The notes below the pieces were generated by a model. That model worked only from the letters and a program-made list of their open reading frames with translations, was not told the DNA's origin and searched no databases. From assembly GCA_025642075.2 (NCBI GenBank), contig JAODUO010000548.1, positions 173,501 to 237,500 on the forward strand: a stretch of 64,000 nucleotides of DNA, written 5' to 3'. Every line of letters starts with the position of its first letter. Position 1 is the first letter of the stretch. This DNA is from Ridgeia piscesae. Taxonomy: Eukaryota; Annelida; Polychaeta; Sabellida; Siboglinidae. Made by a program: the position numbers and the translations under genes. Positions 1 through 12,795 of this stretch are shown here, one piece after another.

Positions 1-420
1 GTAGCAGACATTCAGGTAGAACTGGTGGATTAAGTTTCTAGGAAACTTGTATATTTAAAAAAAATCCTGCATCATTCCTGTATCATTGGGGAATGTTTGT
101 AGTAATTAGCCAGATGTTATAAATTATGATTACATGATTGCAAAATATCTTGGTATGTTAGCATCATCATTTTATGCCGTACGTAGCTATTAGCTATTTC
201 TGAGTATAGCTTTTGCAATGTAAGATAATTGTGTTGGTAGTTTCTTACTAAAATTTAAATGATAACATTCCTTAGATGTTATATGATGGCATGTCTAGTA
301 GAGACATGAGGCTCTGTTAGTAATAGGGATGGTATGTGATGACAAACTTCACTTTGTAGAACAGTTAAAACTTGTGGCATGTCAGAGTTGGTATGATGCC
401 AGTTGGCATGCTGTTGACAG
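1..420. other. intronic or 5' flanking sequence, no gene seen
   Basis: AT-rich sequence ahead of the first exon I can place. The 3' end runs into a TTGACAG acceptor at 414-420. The first exon starts in mid-frame, so upstream exons of the same gene must lie outside the window or be too short for me to see. Confidence 0.5.
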
Positions 421-3400
421 CGGAGACCTGTGGCATGATGAAGACGGTGAAGGACCAGAAGGACCACTACCTGTATGTGGACAGGAAGGACTTGGAGTGG
501 GACTTCCAGTGCGGCTACTGGCGCCCCATTGGCACAGTCGGGGACATGTAAGTGTGTGAGTGTGAGAGTGAAGTCACAGGACAATGTTATGTCTTGTAGA
601 GTCACCAGTGTTGTTCTAGATGACAGTAGCCTCGGTGTGAAGTCACAGGCCAGTGTTCTGTCTTGTAGAGTCACCAGTGTTGTTCTAGATGACAGTAGCC
701 TCGGTGTGAAGTCACAGGCCAGTGTTGTGTCTTGTAGAGTCACCAGTGTTGTTCTAGATGACAGTAGTCTCGGTGTGAAGTCACAGGCCAGTGTTGTGTC
801 TTGTAGAGTCACCAGTGTTGTTCTAGATGACAGTAGCCTCGGTGTGAAGTCACAGCCCAGTGTTGTGTCTTGTAGAGTCACCAGTGTTGTTCTAGATGAC
901 AGTAGCCTCGGTGTGAAGTCACAGCCCGTGTTGTGTCTTGTAGAGTCACCAGTGTTGTTCTAGATGACAGTAGCCTCGGTGTGAAGTCACAGCCCGGTGT
1001 TGTGTCTTGTAGAGTCACCAGTGTTGTTCTAGATGACAGTAGTCTCGGTGTGATGTCACAGCCCGGTGTTGTGTCTTGTAGAGTCACCAGTGTTGTTCTA
1101 GATGACAGTAGCCTCGGTGTGATGTCACAGCCCAGTGTTGTGTCTTGTAGAGTCACCAGTGTTGTTCTAGATGACAGTAGCCTCGGTGTGAAGTCACAGC
1201 CCTGTGTTGTGTCTTGTAGAGTCACCAGTGTTGTTCTAGATGACAGTAGCCTCGGTGTGAAGTCACAGCCCGGTGTTGTGTCTTGTAGAGTCACCAGTGT
1301 TGTTCTAGATGACAGTAGCCTCGGTGTGAAGTCACAGCCCAGTGTTGTGTCTTGTAGAGTCACCAGTGTTGTTCTAGATGACAGTAGCCTCGGTGTGAAG
1401 TCACAGGCCAGTGTTGTGTCTTGTAGAGTCACCAGTGTTGTTCTAGATGACAGTAGCCTCGGTGTGAAGTCACAGCCCAGTGTTGTGTCTTGTAGAGTCA
1501 CCAGTGTTGTTCTAGATGACAGAGCCTCGGTGTGAAGTCACAGCCCAGTGTTGTGTCTTGTAGAGTCACCAGTGTTGTTCTAGATGACAGTAGCCTCGGT
1601 GTGAAGTCACAGCCCAGTGTTGTGTCTTGTAGAGTCACCAGTGTTGTTCTAGATGACAGTAGCCTCGGTGTGAAGTCACAGCCCGGTGTTGTGTCTTGTA
1701 GAGTCACCAGTGTTGTTCTAGATGACAGTAGCCTCGGTGTGAAGTCACAGCCCAGTGTTGTGTCTTGTAGAGTCACCAGTGTTGTTCTAGATGACAGTAG
1801 CCTCGGTGTGAAGTCACAGCCCAGTGTTGTGTCTTGTAGAGTCACCAGTGTTGTTCTAGATGACAGTAGCCTCGGTGTGAAGTCACAGCCCGTGTTGTGT
1901 CTTGTAGAGTCACCAGTGTTGTTCTAGATGACAGTAGCCTCGGTGTGAAGTCACAGCCCAGTGTTGTGTCTTGTAGAGTCACCAGTGTTGTTCTAGATAC
2001 AGTAGCCTCGGTGTGAAGTCACAGCCCGGTGTTGTGTCTTGTAGAGTCACCAGTGTTGTTCTAGATGACAGTAGCCTCGGTGTGAAGTCACAGCCCGGTG
2101 TTGTGTCTTGTAGAGTCACCAGTGTTGTTCTAGATGACAGTAGCCTCGGTGTGAAGTCACAGCCCGGAGTTGTGTCTTGTAGAGTCACCAGTGTTGTTCT
2201 AGATGACAGTAGCCTCGGTGTGAAGTCACAGCCCAGTGTTGTGTCTTGTAGAGTCACCAGTGTTGTTCTAGATGACAGTAGCCTCGGTGTGAAGTCACAG
2301 CCCGGTGTTGTGTCTTGTAGAGTCACCAGTGTTGTTCTAGATGACAGTAGCCTCGGTGTGAAGTCACAGCCCAGTGTTGTGTCTTGTAGAGTCACCAGTG
2401 TTGTTCTAGATGACAGTAGCCTCGGTGTGAAGTCACAGCCCAGTGTTGTGTCTTGTAGAGTCACCAGTGTTGTTCTAGATGACAGTAGCCTCGGTGTGAA
2501 GTCACAGCCCAGTGTTGTGTCTTGTAGAGTCACCAGTGTTGTTCTAGATGACAGTAGCCTCGGTGTGAAGTCACAGCCCAGTGTTGTGTCTTGTAGAGTC
2601 ACCAGTGTTGTTCTAGATGACAGTAGCCTCGGTGTGAAGTCACAGCCCAGTGTTGTGTCTTGTAGAGTCACCAGTGTTGTTCTAGATGACAGTAGTCTCG
2701 GTGTGAAGTCACAGCCCAGTGTTGTGTCTTGTAGAGTCACCAGTGTTGTTCTAGATGACAGTAGCCTCGGTGTGAAGTCACAGCCCGGTGTTGTGTCTTG
2801 TAGAGTCACCAGTGTTGTTCTAGATGACAGTAGCCTCGGTGTGAAGTCACAGCCCGGTGTTGTGTCTTGTAGAGTCACCAGTGTTGTTCTAGATGACAGT
2901 AGCCTCGGTGTGAAGTCACAGCCCGGTGTTGTGTCTTGTAGAGTCACCAGTGTTGTTCTAGATGACAGTAGCCTCGGTGTGAAGTCACAGCCCGGTGTTG
3001 TGTCTTGTAGAGTCACCAGTGTTGTTCTAGATGACAGTAGCCTCGGTGTGAAGTCACAGCCCGGTGTTGTGTCTTGTAGAATCACAATCACTGGCATCCA
3101 GGAGAAGAACCTGGCCTGTGAGCAGGCTGCACGGGAGACAGGGAGGGAGGAGGAGCAGTCGGGAGAGGGGAGGGATGAAGGGAAGAAGAAGGAGGAGGGC
3201 TACATGAGGGAGGACTCGGCAGGGCGTGTGTCCCAGACTAGCATCCTGATGCCTCCAAACCACAGCAGCAGTGAGGACAGAAGCGAAGACAATGAGGACG
3301 AGGAGGAGAGTCTGGCAGAGGACGACAGCGAGGTAAAGTATATGTGTGTATTTGAATTTACAAATGTTGTATATATGTTTGTTTGTGTTATCCGAGTTGT

Positions 3401-6400
3401 ATTGTGTGTGTGTGTTTGCAAGTGTTGTGTGTGGGTGTCTTTTTGTTTATATGTGCGTATGTTAACACCTTCCTAGACTATATGAATCTTGGGTGCTGAA
3501 CTTACATAGATCGCAAGCATCAATCAAGTTAGTCTTTTCATTTTTCTTCACCTTTTACTTGCTGTAAATGTGCTTTTCAAATTAATGTCGTGCGTGTTTG
3601 ATGTTTGAGAAGACTACATTTCAGTAAATGTTTTCTGTGTGAATCGTCATTTGAAGGATCAGGCCATTTTTGCTGGTGCCTGGACCTAGATGTGTAAGAC
3701 ATTATGGTGATGTGAAAACAGACCCTTTGTGAAGGGAGCACTTTGGGACTGTATCGGGTGGATTAATGAAGTGCGACTTGACTTATTGTTGGATCGTGTG
3801 TAGAAGACTGACAGAGAAGACAAATGCAGACTGAGAGTGTCAGACTCACCTGTAGAGAGACTCAAACAGCTCCTGCGTGCAGTGAGTGCACTACTCCAGA
3901 TAAGGAACGCTAGAGCTAAGGTTCATGTGTTGATGTTAGAGACACGTAATTCTGTTAAGTGCCTGATGTAGCTGTTTGTAGATTTTTAAGTTTCTCTGTT
4001 TATTAATAATTAATAATTAAGACTAACAGTTTTCGCAAAGTGGATGGTTTTTTTTGGGTGTAAATTCACTTAAACAGTCACTGTTTTATTTTCACAGGTT
4101 TTCCAAAGCATAGATCTGATTACCCAGTCAGCCTGGGCGTCGTGTCAGTGAACGTGAACCTGATACCTAGTGAGACAGACTGCTGTGGTTGAATGTGTTG
4201 TTTTGTAAGAAATGTCTTTCTACTGGAATGTCTCTTGTTGCTCTGTCGTGTTGGACTTCAACTGTTCCTCAAGTTTATGTTCACTTTTTAGCTGTGTTTA
4301 TGTTAATTTCCTGTGTTATTAACACCATCTGATGTAGTTTGACTTTTACATTTGATAACACCAGTGAAATGTGACCGAGACATGCACCGGTTTAACACAC
4401 CACGTGACTGGATAAGTCTAAATTAAGGCTATAAAATGATTCTCACTCTGTTTTGAGTCGTTCACAATGTGATCAACTCCCCACAAGTGGAGCTGGTGGA
4501 GTTATAGGCAACAATCCAACCAACTACATTGGTGTTGCTGATGGAGTTAGTCACAATAAATGTGGTCACATGACATTTAGTCACATGACATTTGGTCACA
4601 TGACATTTGGTTGCAATTTGTAGACATCGCTACCTGACATCTAGGTGCATGCAAACAAATGTGCGATAAAATGTCATGCGACGAAATGTTATAAACCTGA
4701 TTGAGTACTGACAGACATTTGTCGTGTCCAGCAAAAGTTGACCCCGAGTGCACCGCGGGGAACTCCAAAGGATGACCTTGAAGACACGGACCCAGAGCCA
4801 CGGCCAAGGTCAGCCAAGTTCAAGCGCATCATGAGCAAGGTGAGAGGGCATTGTGTGTTCGTGTCGTTGAAGTTCACTGGGGCAGTATACAACTTCACTA
4901 TTAAGGTCACCCATGAGATGAGGCCTAATTGACCTTAATAGAGAGGTGATTGAATCAGTGTAACTAGTTCCTAACACATGACACTTTTTGGACACAATTT
5001 AGTACTGTCCTGAGACGACCCGAATGACAACATGGCTGAAAGGTAAGGTATGTCTGTGACTGGTCATTGCGAGGTAAGAATGATTTCTTGTTTATAGATT
5101 ACCTTAGTCAAAGCTTGTCTTGTTTCTGCTCACAAGTCAGGGTGAATTTAAATGAAAAAGCCTACTACATGTAACAAAAATGTAGGGTAGTTGATGTAGT
5201 CATAAACCTGATCAATGCAAAAAGATCTAAACAATGCTTATACATATAATAATATAAATCTTTCACAGGTGACGTGCTGTTTACTTGTAGGATGGCACTA
5301 GCCTGAGGTGTATCCAGTCATCCCCACTGCCAGCCTTATCCCAGTAAGTGTCACAGGAGTCCTCACAAGTTTATCCTTTACCCTTATAGATATAGCACAT
5401 GTTTAGGGTTTAGATGACAAAATTTAGTTTCCACTCATAAATCTCATCATTCTTTGAACTGTAAGCAGAGCTATTTCATTATATTTTATTTCGACATTAT
5501 AATGTCCCCTAAACGTCGTATTGCCTCTGTCCCCTGAAGCATTATCTTGTGGCTGTCCCCCTAAATGTCATCTTGTCTCTGTTCCCCTAATTGTCATCCT
5601 GTATCTGCCTCCCTAAGCGTTATCTTGTGTCTATCCCCCTAGGTATCATCTTGTGTCTGTCACCACAAGTGTCATCTGGTGTCTGTCCCCCTAAGTGTCA
5701 ACTTGTGTCTGTCTCCCTAGGTGTCAACTTGTGTCTGTCTCCCTAGGTGTCATCATCATGTCTGTTCCAGGCCATTGCTCAACCTGATGATGAGTGAGAG
5801 TGACGATGAGTTAGCTCTGACCCCAACCTCTGGGGGCACGACCCTTGCGAACCCGAGTCGGCGGTCGAGCCTGGAGTCTGCGGAAGAGAGGGAGTTGAGG
5901 GTTCTGCAGTCCCGCCCCAGCACCGCCTACAGTGGTATACACAACGGCGCCTCACTTGACATCACGTCATTGTCAAAGTCACCGCGTCACCAGCTGAGTG
6001 ACGGCGAGGAGGAGGGGGAGGGAGGAGGCGAGGGGAGGAGGAGCAGTGCGGGGGAGAGGAGGGAGAGGCAGCCCATGGAGGTGGCCTTCAAACAGATGCT
6101 GTTGTCACCTCGCAGGATGTCCATCACCAGGTGTGACACTCTGTCTGTCTGTCTGGGTGTGTTTTACCTGCAGGTTCACATGATGGGCGGAACTGTTGTT
6201 TCATCTACCTACAGTTAGGATGTTATCAGACGTTTTTGTTTGTTTGTTTGTTTGTAGCATTTTTATTCAGTTGACATGCATTGTGTAGTAAGCTGTTCAT
6301 ATTCACTTTCTTAACCTAATCGCCTTGTCTGAAATATAATGGCCTGGTTTTCTTAAATCGAGCAAGAAATTGTCTTTACTCGTTGGTACCCGAAGTAGCA

Positions 6401-9400
6401 GAACAGTTCATATACCAATAGGTTGTGTAGCTTTGTGAAGTGTTAAATGCACTGATTGTATTGACACCGTTGTAACATCGTCTGTGTGCAGACTGCTGTC
6501 ACTGGCAGCAAAACATTCCGTGCCGGGCAGCAATCCACTGGCACCACACGTGACAGGAAACACACAGCAGAGGAAACCACAGCAGAGTGAGTAACACACT
6601 TCACAACACACTTCACAACACACTTCTAACTACATAGGAAGTCATACACTAGCTGCAACAAATTTTTTTGCAGCAAGCATATAAACTTTTTTCAACATAC
6701 TTCTAAGCAAAGTTACCCACTTTTTAGCACATTGCTGCAACACACTTGTGAACGCACTTCTCGCCACACTTTTGGTAAAACGCTTCAGCAGGTTGTCAAC
6801 ACATTTCTCAAAACATTTCTCTTTCTCAACACGCGTATTAAATATGTGTTTCATACGTATGTTCTGGGGTGTGTGCTCCCAGCCACCATCCCATCACACA
6901 CACCCAGGCCCTACATGTGACGTCTTTGTGTATCTCTTACAGCTGTCACCCCACCACCCCAGCCCCCGTCCTCCCCCATCATGACACAGGTGCAAGCGCT
7001 ACGCATGAAGACAGTCAACTCGTGGCTGGGCGCGGGCAAGAACCTCCACAACCGCCCCCGCAGGCCCGGACACACCCCGGGCTGGAAGGAGGGCATGCCC
7101 TGCCGCCAGGTCTCCTCCGCCGCACACCGTGCCATGAAGTAAGTACACAAGGGCATGGAGTAAGTACACAGGGCATGAAGTAAGTACACAGGACATGGAG
7201 TAAGTACACAGGACATGGAGTAAGTACACAGGATATGAAGTAAGTACACAGGGCATGAAGTAAGTACACAGGGCATGGAGTAAGTACACAGGACATGAAG
7301 TAAGTACACAGGGCATGATGTAAGTACACAGGGCATGAAGTAAGTACACAGGGCATGAAGTAAGTACACAGGGCATGGAGTAAGTACACAGGACATGGAG
7401 TAAGTACACAGGACATGAAGTAAGTACACAGGGCATGAAGTAAGTACACAGGGCATGGAGTAAGTACACAGGGCATGGAGTAAGTACACAGGACATGGAG
7501 TAAGTACACAGGGCATGAAGTAAGTACACAGGGCATGGAGTAAGTACACAGGGCATGGAGTAAGTACACAGGGCATGAAGTAAGTACACAGGGCATGGAG
7601 TAAGTACACAGGGCATGGAGTAAGTACACAGGGCGTGAAGTAAGTACACAGGGCATGGAGTAAGCACACAGGACATGGAGTAAGTACACAGGGCATGAAG
7701 TAAGTACACAGGGCATGGAGTAAGTATACAGGGCATGGAGTAAGTACACAGGGCATGAAGTAAGTACACAGGGCATGAAGTAAGAACACAGGGCATGAAA
7801 TAATGAGGCCATGAAGTATGTTATGTACACTGTACCCAAGGCATTGATATCATGTGATGACACAAAATCTTTGTATGATTTTGGCATACAACATGATTTC
7901 CAGTTAAAATCATTGTGTGTATATGGTGCTATAAAGCTGTCAACATTGTTGTTGTTATTAATAGCAAGTGAGTTAATTGGACTGTGATGTTGTGTTTCAG
8001 TAGGACAAGTGTCCCCAACATCATCACTCCATCGTCTCTCATCTATGACCACACCATAGGTGGGTACATTGTCCTTGCCTCTTCCACAGGTCTCACATTT
8101 AATCCAGTTTCAACAGTTATGTGGATTTAGAGACATGTGGATCTAGAGACCCACAACGTACTGTTGTGTTTTCCTACATAGCATCTTAATTACTCTGGCG
8201 AGGACACTGGACATAAGGGATATATCTGGGTCTTCTCTGAAAGATGTACGCAGGGTGTGTGAGCTTCAACACAACACCAGGTGGGATTGTACATTGCCTG
8301 CCTGCCTGCCTGCTAATTTATGTAGAGTTTTCATATATGATCTGTCCATAAGGTTACCCAGTGATCAGTGTCAGATAAGAATTGTTTACTGGGTGTTTCC
8401 ATGCTATTAATACCACCAATCAGGTACTAGTGATGTATTTTGACAGATATTGCCAGTGACGATCGGAATAATGCCGATTGAATGACATAATTGTCTGATT
8501 CATGACTATATATATATCTCAACTGATATACTTATTGAGTATTCACCTTTTAGAATATTACAATGTTCCTATTAGTAAAATGTGTTGAAGTGATGCGGTT
8601 AATTTTCATGTCAATCCACAGGGAATGCAATATTCAGTGATCTCAGTATCTAAAGGCTGTAGCATTGGATTGGTTTGTTCATGTATGAATGGATCGCTTT
8701 TCAATGGGTCAACAGATCAGGGAAATGAATTAATATTACTTGTTCTCGTGAATCCCCAGACCATGATGCTGTTTAGAATTGGCCCTAGTGACACAATCTA
8801 GCACATCAAACCTACATTTCTAAGGATGTTTTCAGAAAATGCCCTGAAGTCGAATTCAAGGAATTTGTGGGTATCAGATGACACTGTGAGCCACAGTGGT
8901 TTTAAGGTCTGGCTTCCCCTGTTTTATTATGTAGTGTAGGCTGAAGTGGTGTTTACATTACATAATGTAAACTGTAGTGTTGTAGTTTACATCATGTAGT
9001 GTAGGTTGTAGTGTTGTAGTTTACATTATGTAGTGTAGGCCGTAGTGGTGTAGTTTACATTATGTAGTGTAGGTTGTAGTGTTGTAGTTTACATTATGAA
9101 GTGTAGGCCGTAGTGGTGTAGTTTATGTAATGTGGTGTAGGCTGTAGTGATATAGTTTACAGTATGTATTGTAGGCTGTAATGTTGTAGTTTACAGTATG
9201 TATTGTAGGTTGTAATGTTGTAGTTTACATTATGTAGTGTAGGCTGTAGTGTTGTAGTTTACATTATGTAATGTAGGCTATAGTGGTGTAGTTTACATTA
9301 TGGCGTGTAGGCTGCTGTATGTGTGTTGATCACTACATAATGTAGGCCACTGTTGTGTGGTTTACATTATGCAGTGTAGGCTGTAGTGTTGTAGTTTACA

Positions 9401-12400
9401 TTATGTGGTGTAGGCTGTAGTGTTGTAGTTTACATTATGTGGTGTAGGCTGTAGTGGTGTAGTTTACATTATGTGGTGTAGGCTGTAGTGGTGTAGTTTA
9501 CATTATGTAGTGTAGGCTGTAGTGTTGTAGTTTAAATTATATAGTGTAGGCTGTAGTGTTGTAGTTTACATTATGTGGTGTAGGCTGTAGTGTTGTAGTT
9601 TACATTATGTGGTGTAGGCTGTAGTGGTGTAGTTTACATTATGTAGTGTAGGCTGTAGTGGTGTAGTTTACATTATGTAGTGTAGGCTGTAGTGGTTGTA
9701 GTTTACATTATGTAGTGTAGGCTGTAGTGTTGTAGTTTACATTATGTAGTGTAGGCTGTAGTGTTGTAGTTTACATTATGTAGTGTAGGCTGTAGTGTTG
9801 TAGTTTACATTATGTAGTGTAGGCTGTAGTGTTGTAGTTTACATTATGTAGTGTAGGCTGTAGTGTTGTAGTTTACATTATGTAGTGTAGGCTGTAGTGT
9901 TGTAGTTTACATTATGTAGTGTAGGTTGTAGTGTTGTAGTTTACATTATGAAGTGTAGGCCGTAGTGGTGTAGTTTATGTAATGTGGTGTAGGCTGTAGT
10001 GATATAGTTTACAGTATGTATTGTAGGCTGTAATGTTGTAGTTTACAGTATGTATTGTAGGTTGTAATGTTGTAGTTTACATTATGTAGTGTAGGCTGTA
10101 GTGTTGTAGTTTACATTATGTAATGTAGGCTATAGTGTTGTAGTTTACATTATGTGGTGTAGGCTGTAGTGGTGTAGTTTACATTATGTAGTGTAGGCTG
10201 TAGTGTTGTAGTTTAAATTATATAGTGTAGGCTGTAGTGTTGTAGTTTACATTATGTAGTGTAGGCTGTAGTGTTGTAGTTTACATTATGTGGTGTAGGC
10301 TGTAGTGGTGTAGTTTACATTATGTAGTGTAGGCTGTAGTGGTGTAGTTTACATTATGTAGTGTAGGCTGTAGTGTTGTAGTTTACATTATGTAGTGTAG
10401 GCTGTAGTGTTGTAGTTTACATTATGTAGTGTAGGCTGTAGTGGTGTAGTTTACATTATGTAGTGTAGGTTGTAGTGTTGTAGTTTACATTATGTGGTGT
10501 AGGCTGTAGTGTTGTAGTTTACATTATGTAGTGTAGGCTGTAGTGTTGTAGTTTACATTATGTGGTGTAGGCTGTAGTGTTGTAGTTTACATTATGTAGT
10601 GTAGGCTGTAGTGGTGTAGTTTACATTATGTAGTGTAGGTTGTAGTGTTGTAGTTTACATTATGTAGTGTAGGCTGTAGTGTTGTAGTTTACATTATGTA
10701 GTGTAGGCTGTAGTGTTGTAGTTTACATTATGTAGTGTAGGCTGCTGTATGTGTGTTTATCACTACATGATGTAGGCCACTGTTGTGTGGTTTACATTAT
10801 GTGGTGTAGGCTGTAATGATGTTAGTTTTACACAATGTAGGCCATAGTAATGTGTTTTACTTTGTGTAGTGTCAGCTGTAGGAGTTTACATTATGTAGTG
10901 ACTGTCTTCATTAGGCTCTGTGATGTAGATATTATGTTGTATGTAATGTTGCAGGCTGTGTACATGTATATACATAGCATGGGCCAGGTCATAGGTTGTG
11001 TTATTTAGTTAAAGAAAGATTGACATTCTTTTGTGTTTTATTCTTTTTACAAACAGCGATATTGAGCCTTTCGTCGAATTATGGACATTTGACATAGCTT
11101 TACCAAAATATTAGTTACTACACAGGGTACTGGTACCAGTACCAGCACCAGCACAGGTACTGGTACTTGGCATCATGTGTCTGATACTGATGACTGGCAT
11201 GGGAGCCTGATACAAGAATTTGTTACCAATCCATTTCCTCTTTGAATTGAGAGTTTTTGAGACATGCTAAGATGGTGTGTTTCCTTTATAGGCAATAGAT
11301 CTCACGTGTGGCTCCCCGAGGCTGTTAACAGCAGGTACGAAACCACGCAGCAATTTTATAATAAGATGATGACAACATTTTTTGCCTCCTTGGTATACCT
11401 CCAGTATCTGAAAGAAGAGAAGGAACAATTTATTAAATACATTGCGACGAGCTATCTGCCATGTGGCATTTGGTGCTCTATTGGTTTTTATACTAGCAGG
11501 AATACCCACTCTCCAGATATATACACATACACACACGTGACAGTTTCCCATGGTACTCACACCTGACATTTGCTGTGACATAAATTTGAGCAGAATTTCA
11601 CAATATCAGTTCTATAATGACTGACTAGTTTATGTTTATGTGGCTTGGAATAGTCACAGAAATCACGCATAATATTGTGAACGATTGAATAACATCCATT
11701 TATCATCCAATATAAGTAAAAACCGATGAAATCCCTTAAAAGGAATTTAAAACAGGCACTCTTCCAAATGGTGTAGTTTAAAAGGGATTGATACCTGAAT
11801 GTTTCGTGCAAAAGATATAAAGAAAAGCTTGCCCACTACATACGCACGCACACACTATAGTTCTGTAGATGTTCAGCCAGTCGTAATAAAGACATGTTGT
11901 GTTTTAGGAAACTTTGCCATTCAACCTCTGCCTGCACAGCTGATAAACACAATAAGTAAGTAAAAGTAAACCTGGGGGCTGGTGGGGATATTAAATCACT
12001 GCAGTGGTGCCACCTGTTGAGTGGAACATAAATAGATGCAAACTGGTGCTACTCTGGATAACAGAACTTGCCATGTGGTAGGTCATTCAGTGTTGTGGCC
12101 ACTCCCCGTGCCCTTAGCAAGGAATAATTGCTTGCCAGTCTTGAAAGAATCAGACATCATTGGAAGCCATTTCTGTCAGTCACAACCATCATTAGCTAGT
12201 TTAGTTTTTTCAGGGGCAGACTTTTGAATTGTTTTATATTGTTTTATACTAGTAGCACACAATCGTTGCAGCTGTATTATCACAAAGTAAAGTTGTCAAA
12301 TGTTAATGAACCAACCTGTCCCTTGGGAACTGTTAGAGACTAGGCAACTCATCCAGTGATTGGCTCAATTCCACTGGCTACAGTCTTGCCAGTCTTGAAG

Positions 12401-12795
12401 AGAGACAGACGGGTCTGGTTAAGTCTCTGTCTCCATGTTTTGTCAGTGGAACCTACCAGGTAGCAGTTGGATTGTTTAACATCTTAAGCCCCACTCCACA
12501 GGCACTACGCATTGGTTTGTTTGGTGTCTGTGAACCTACGAGACTCTCTACAATGTTTCATTCATGTTTCCCGTGGTGTTGTTGCATTGCCTACTGTTCA
12601 CGTTCTGTCACCAGGGCTGGCGGCTCAAACTTTGTATGTCCGGACTGCGCAAAGAAACACACACGTGACTCAGACATGTGGCGCAGCCTGGTGTCCGAGC
12701 ATGGCGACCAGATCGCGACCAATGGGTCAGTCGATGTGGATGAGGTCGGTACACAACATCTGACGGGATTAGTAGTGGACGATGACAAGGAATGA
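421..12795 (+). CDS. unrecognised multi-exon gene, 3' portion (11 exons, ~506 residues)
   Basis: I do not recognise the family. Exons read from sequence: 421-547, 3080-3332, 4732-4839, 5291-5343, 5771-6130, 6492-6586, 6943-7138, 8001-8059, 11292-11334, 11908-11955 and 12615-12795 (stop TGA). Every junction is AG/GT and all ten phases agree, which is strong internal support. The first exon encodes a compact folded-looking piece (Asp-Leu-Glu-Trp-Asp-Phe-Gln-Cys...Trp-Arg-Pro). Exons 2-7 are low-complexity: acidic Glu/Asp runs, Ser/Pro stretches and basic Arg-Ser-Ser sites that suit a phosphorylated, disordered linker. Exon 7 has a conserved-looking Lys-Thr-Val-Asn-Ser-Trp-Leu stretch. The C-terminus has C-x5-C then C-x2-C (Cys-Pro-Asp-Cys), possibly a zinc site, and ends Asp-Asp-Asp-Lys-Glu. 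The start codon lies outside the window. Exons 9 and 10 are short and are the least certain. Confidence 0.7.
566..3085 (+). repeat. 69-bp minisatellite (~36 copies) containing a 3' splice site
   Basis: The array fills nearly the whole intron between the exons ending at 547 and starting at 3080. The unit is 69 bp (23 codons) and copies differ at only a few positions (CCCGG/CCCAG/GCCAG, GCCTC/GTCTC). Each copy contains TCTTGTAG followed by AGTCACC. The last copy's TCTTGTAG is the acceptor of exon 2. One-base indels near 926, 1522, 1888 and 1996 break the frame, but from 2013 onward it is open and runs into exon 2. Confidence 0.95.
3333..4731 (+). other. intron, mostly featureless
   Basis: AT-rich intron. 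A short 17-bp tandem repeat (TCACATGACATTT, about three copies) lies at 4565-4612. An apparent exon at about 4099 after TTTTCACAG meets a stop within 18 codons and was not used. Confidence 0.5.
5500..5770 (+). repeat. 26-bp pyrimidine-rich minisatellite (~10 copies) ending at an exon acceptor
   Basis: Degenerate 26-bp units of the form GTGTCTGTCTCCCTAG are spaced exactly 26 bp apart in the last copies (CCCTAG at 5715-5720 and 5741-5746). Each is a good polypyrimidine tract plus AG. The array ends in TGTTCCAG at 5763-5770, the acceptor of the exon starting at 5771. Confidence 0.85.
7131..7802 (+). repeat. 20-bp minisatellite (~33 copies) containing a 5' splice site
   Basis: Near-perfect 20-bp units (GGCATGAAGTAAGTACACA type, with GGAG/GAAG and GGAC/GGGC variants). 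The first unit is the end of exon 7 itself: CCATGAA at 7132-7138 followed by the donor GTAAGTAC at 7139. Every later copy therefore repeats the last coding bases plus a consensus donor. Confidence 0.95.
8930..10880 (+). repeat. 34-bp minisatellite (~57 copies) with higher-order repeats
   Basis: Units of 34 bp (TAGTTTACATTATGTAGTG then TAGGCTGTAGTGTTG) lie in the 3.2-kb intron 8060-11291. A variant block at 9090-9300 recurs in the same order at 9935-10150. A divergent unit carrying GCTGCTGTATGTGTG recurs at about 9309 and 10740. These point to block duplications of several units on top of single-unit expansion. Confidence 0.93.

Noticed and set aside
279..3097. Long open frames on both strands through the 69-bp array (up to 487 codons)
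   Set aside because: They follow from a 69-bp (23-codon) period lacking stops. Only the part in frame with exon 2 is discussed, as a splicing possibility and not as a gene.
4099..4150. Possible extra exon after a TTTTCACAG acceptor
   Set aside because: In the required phase it stops within 18 codons and has no good donor, while the flanking exons join perfectly without it.
7131..7802. CRISPR-like direct repeats
   Set aside because: Units are contiguous with no unique spacers, and the genome is eukaryotic.
6911..8052. Cys/Tyr/Leu-rich minus-strand frames across the 20-bp array
   Set aside because: Periodicity artefact of the minisatellite, antisense to well-phased exons; the hydrophobic look comes from the repeat.
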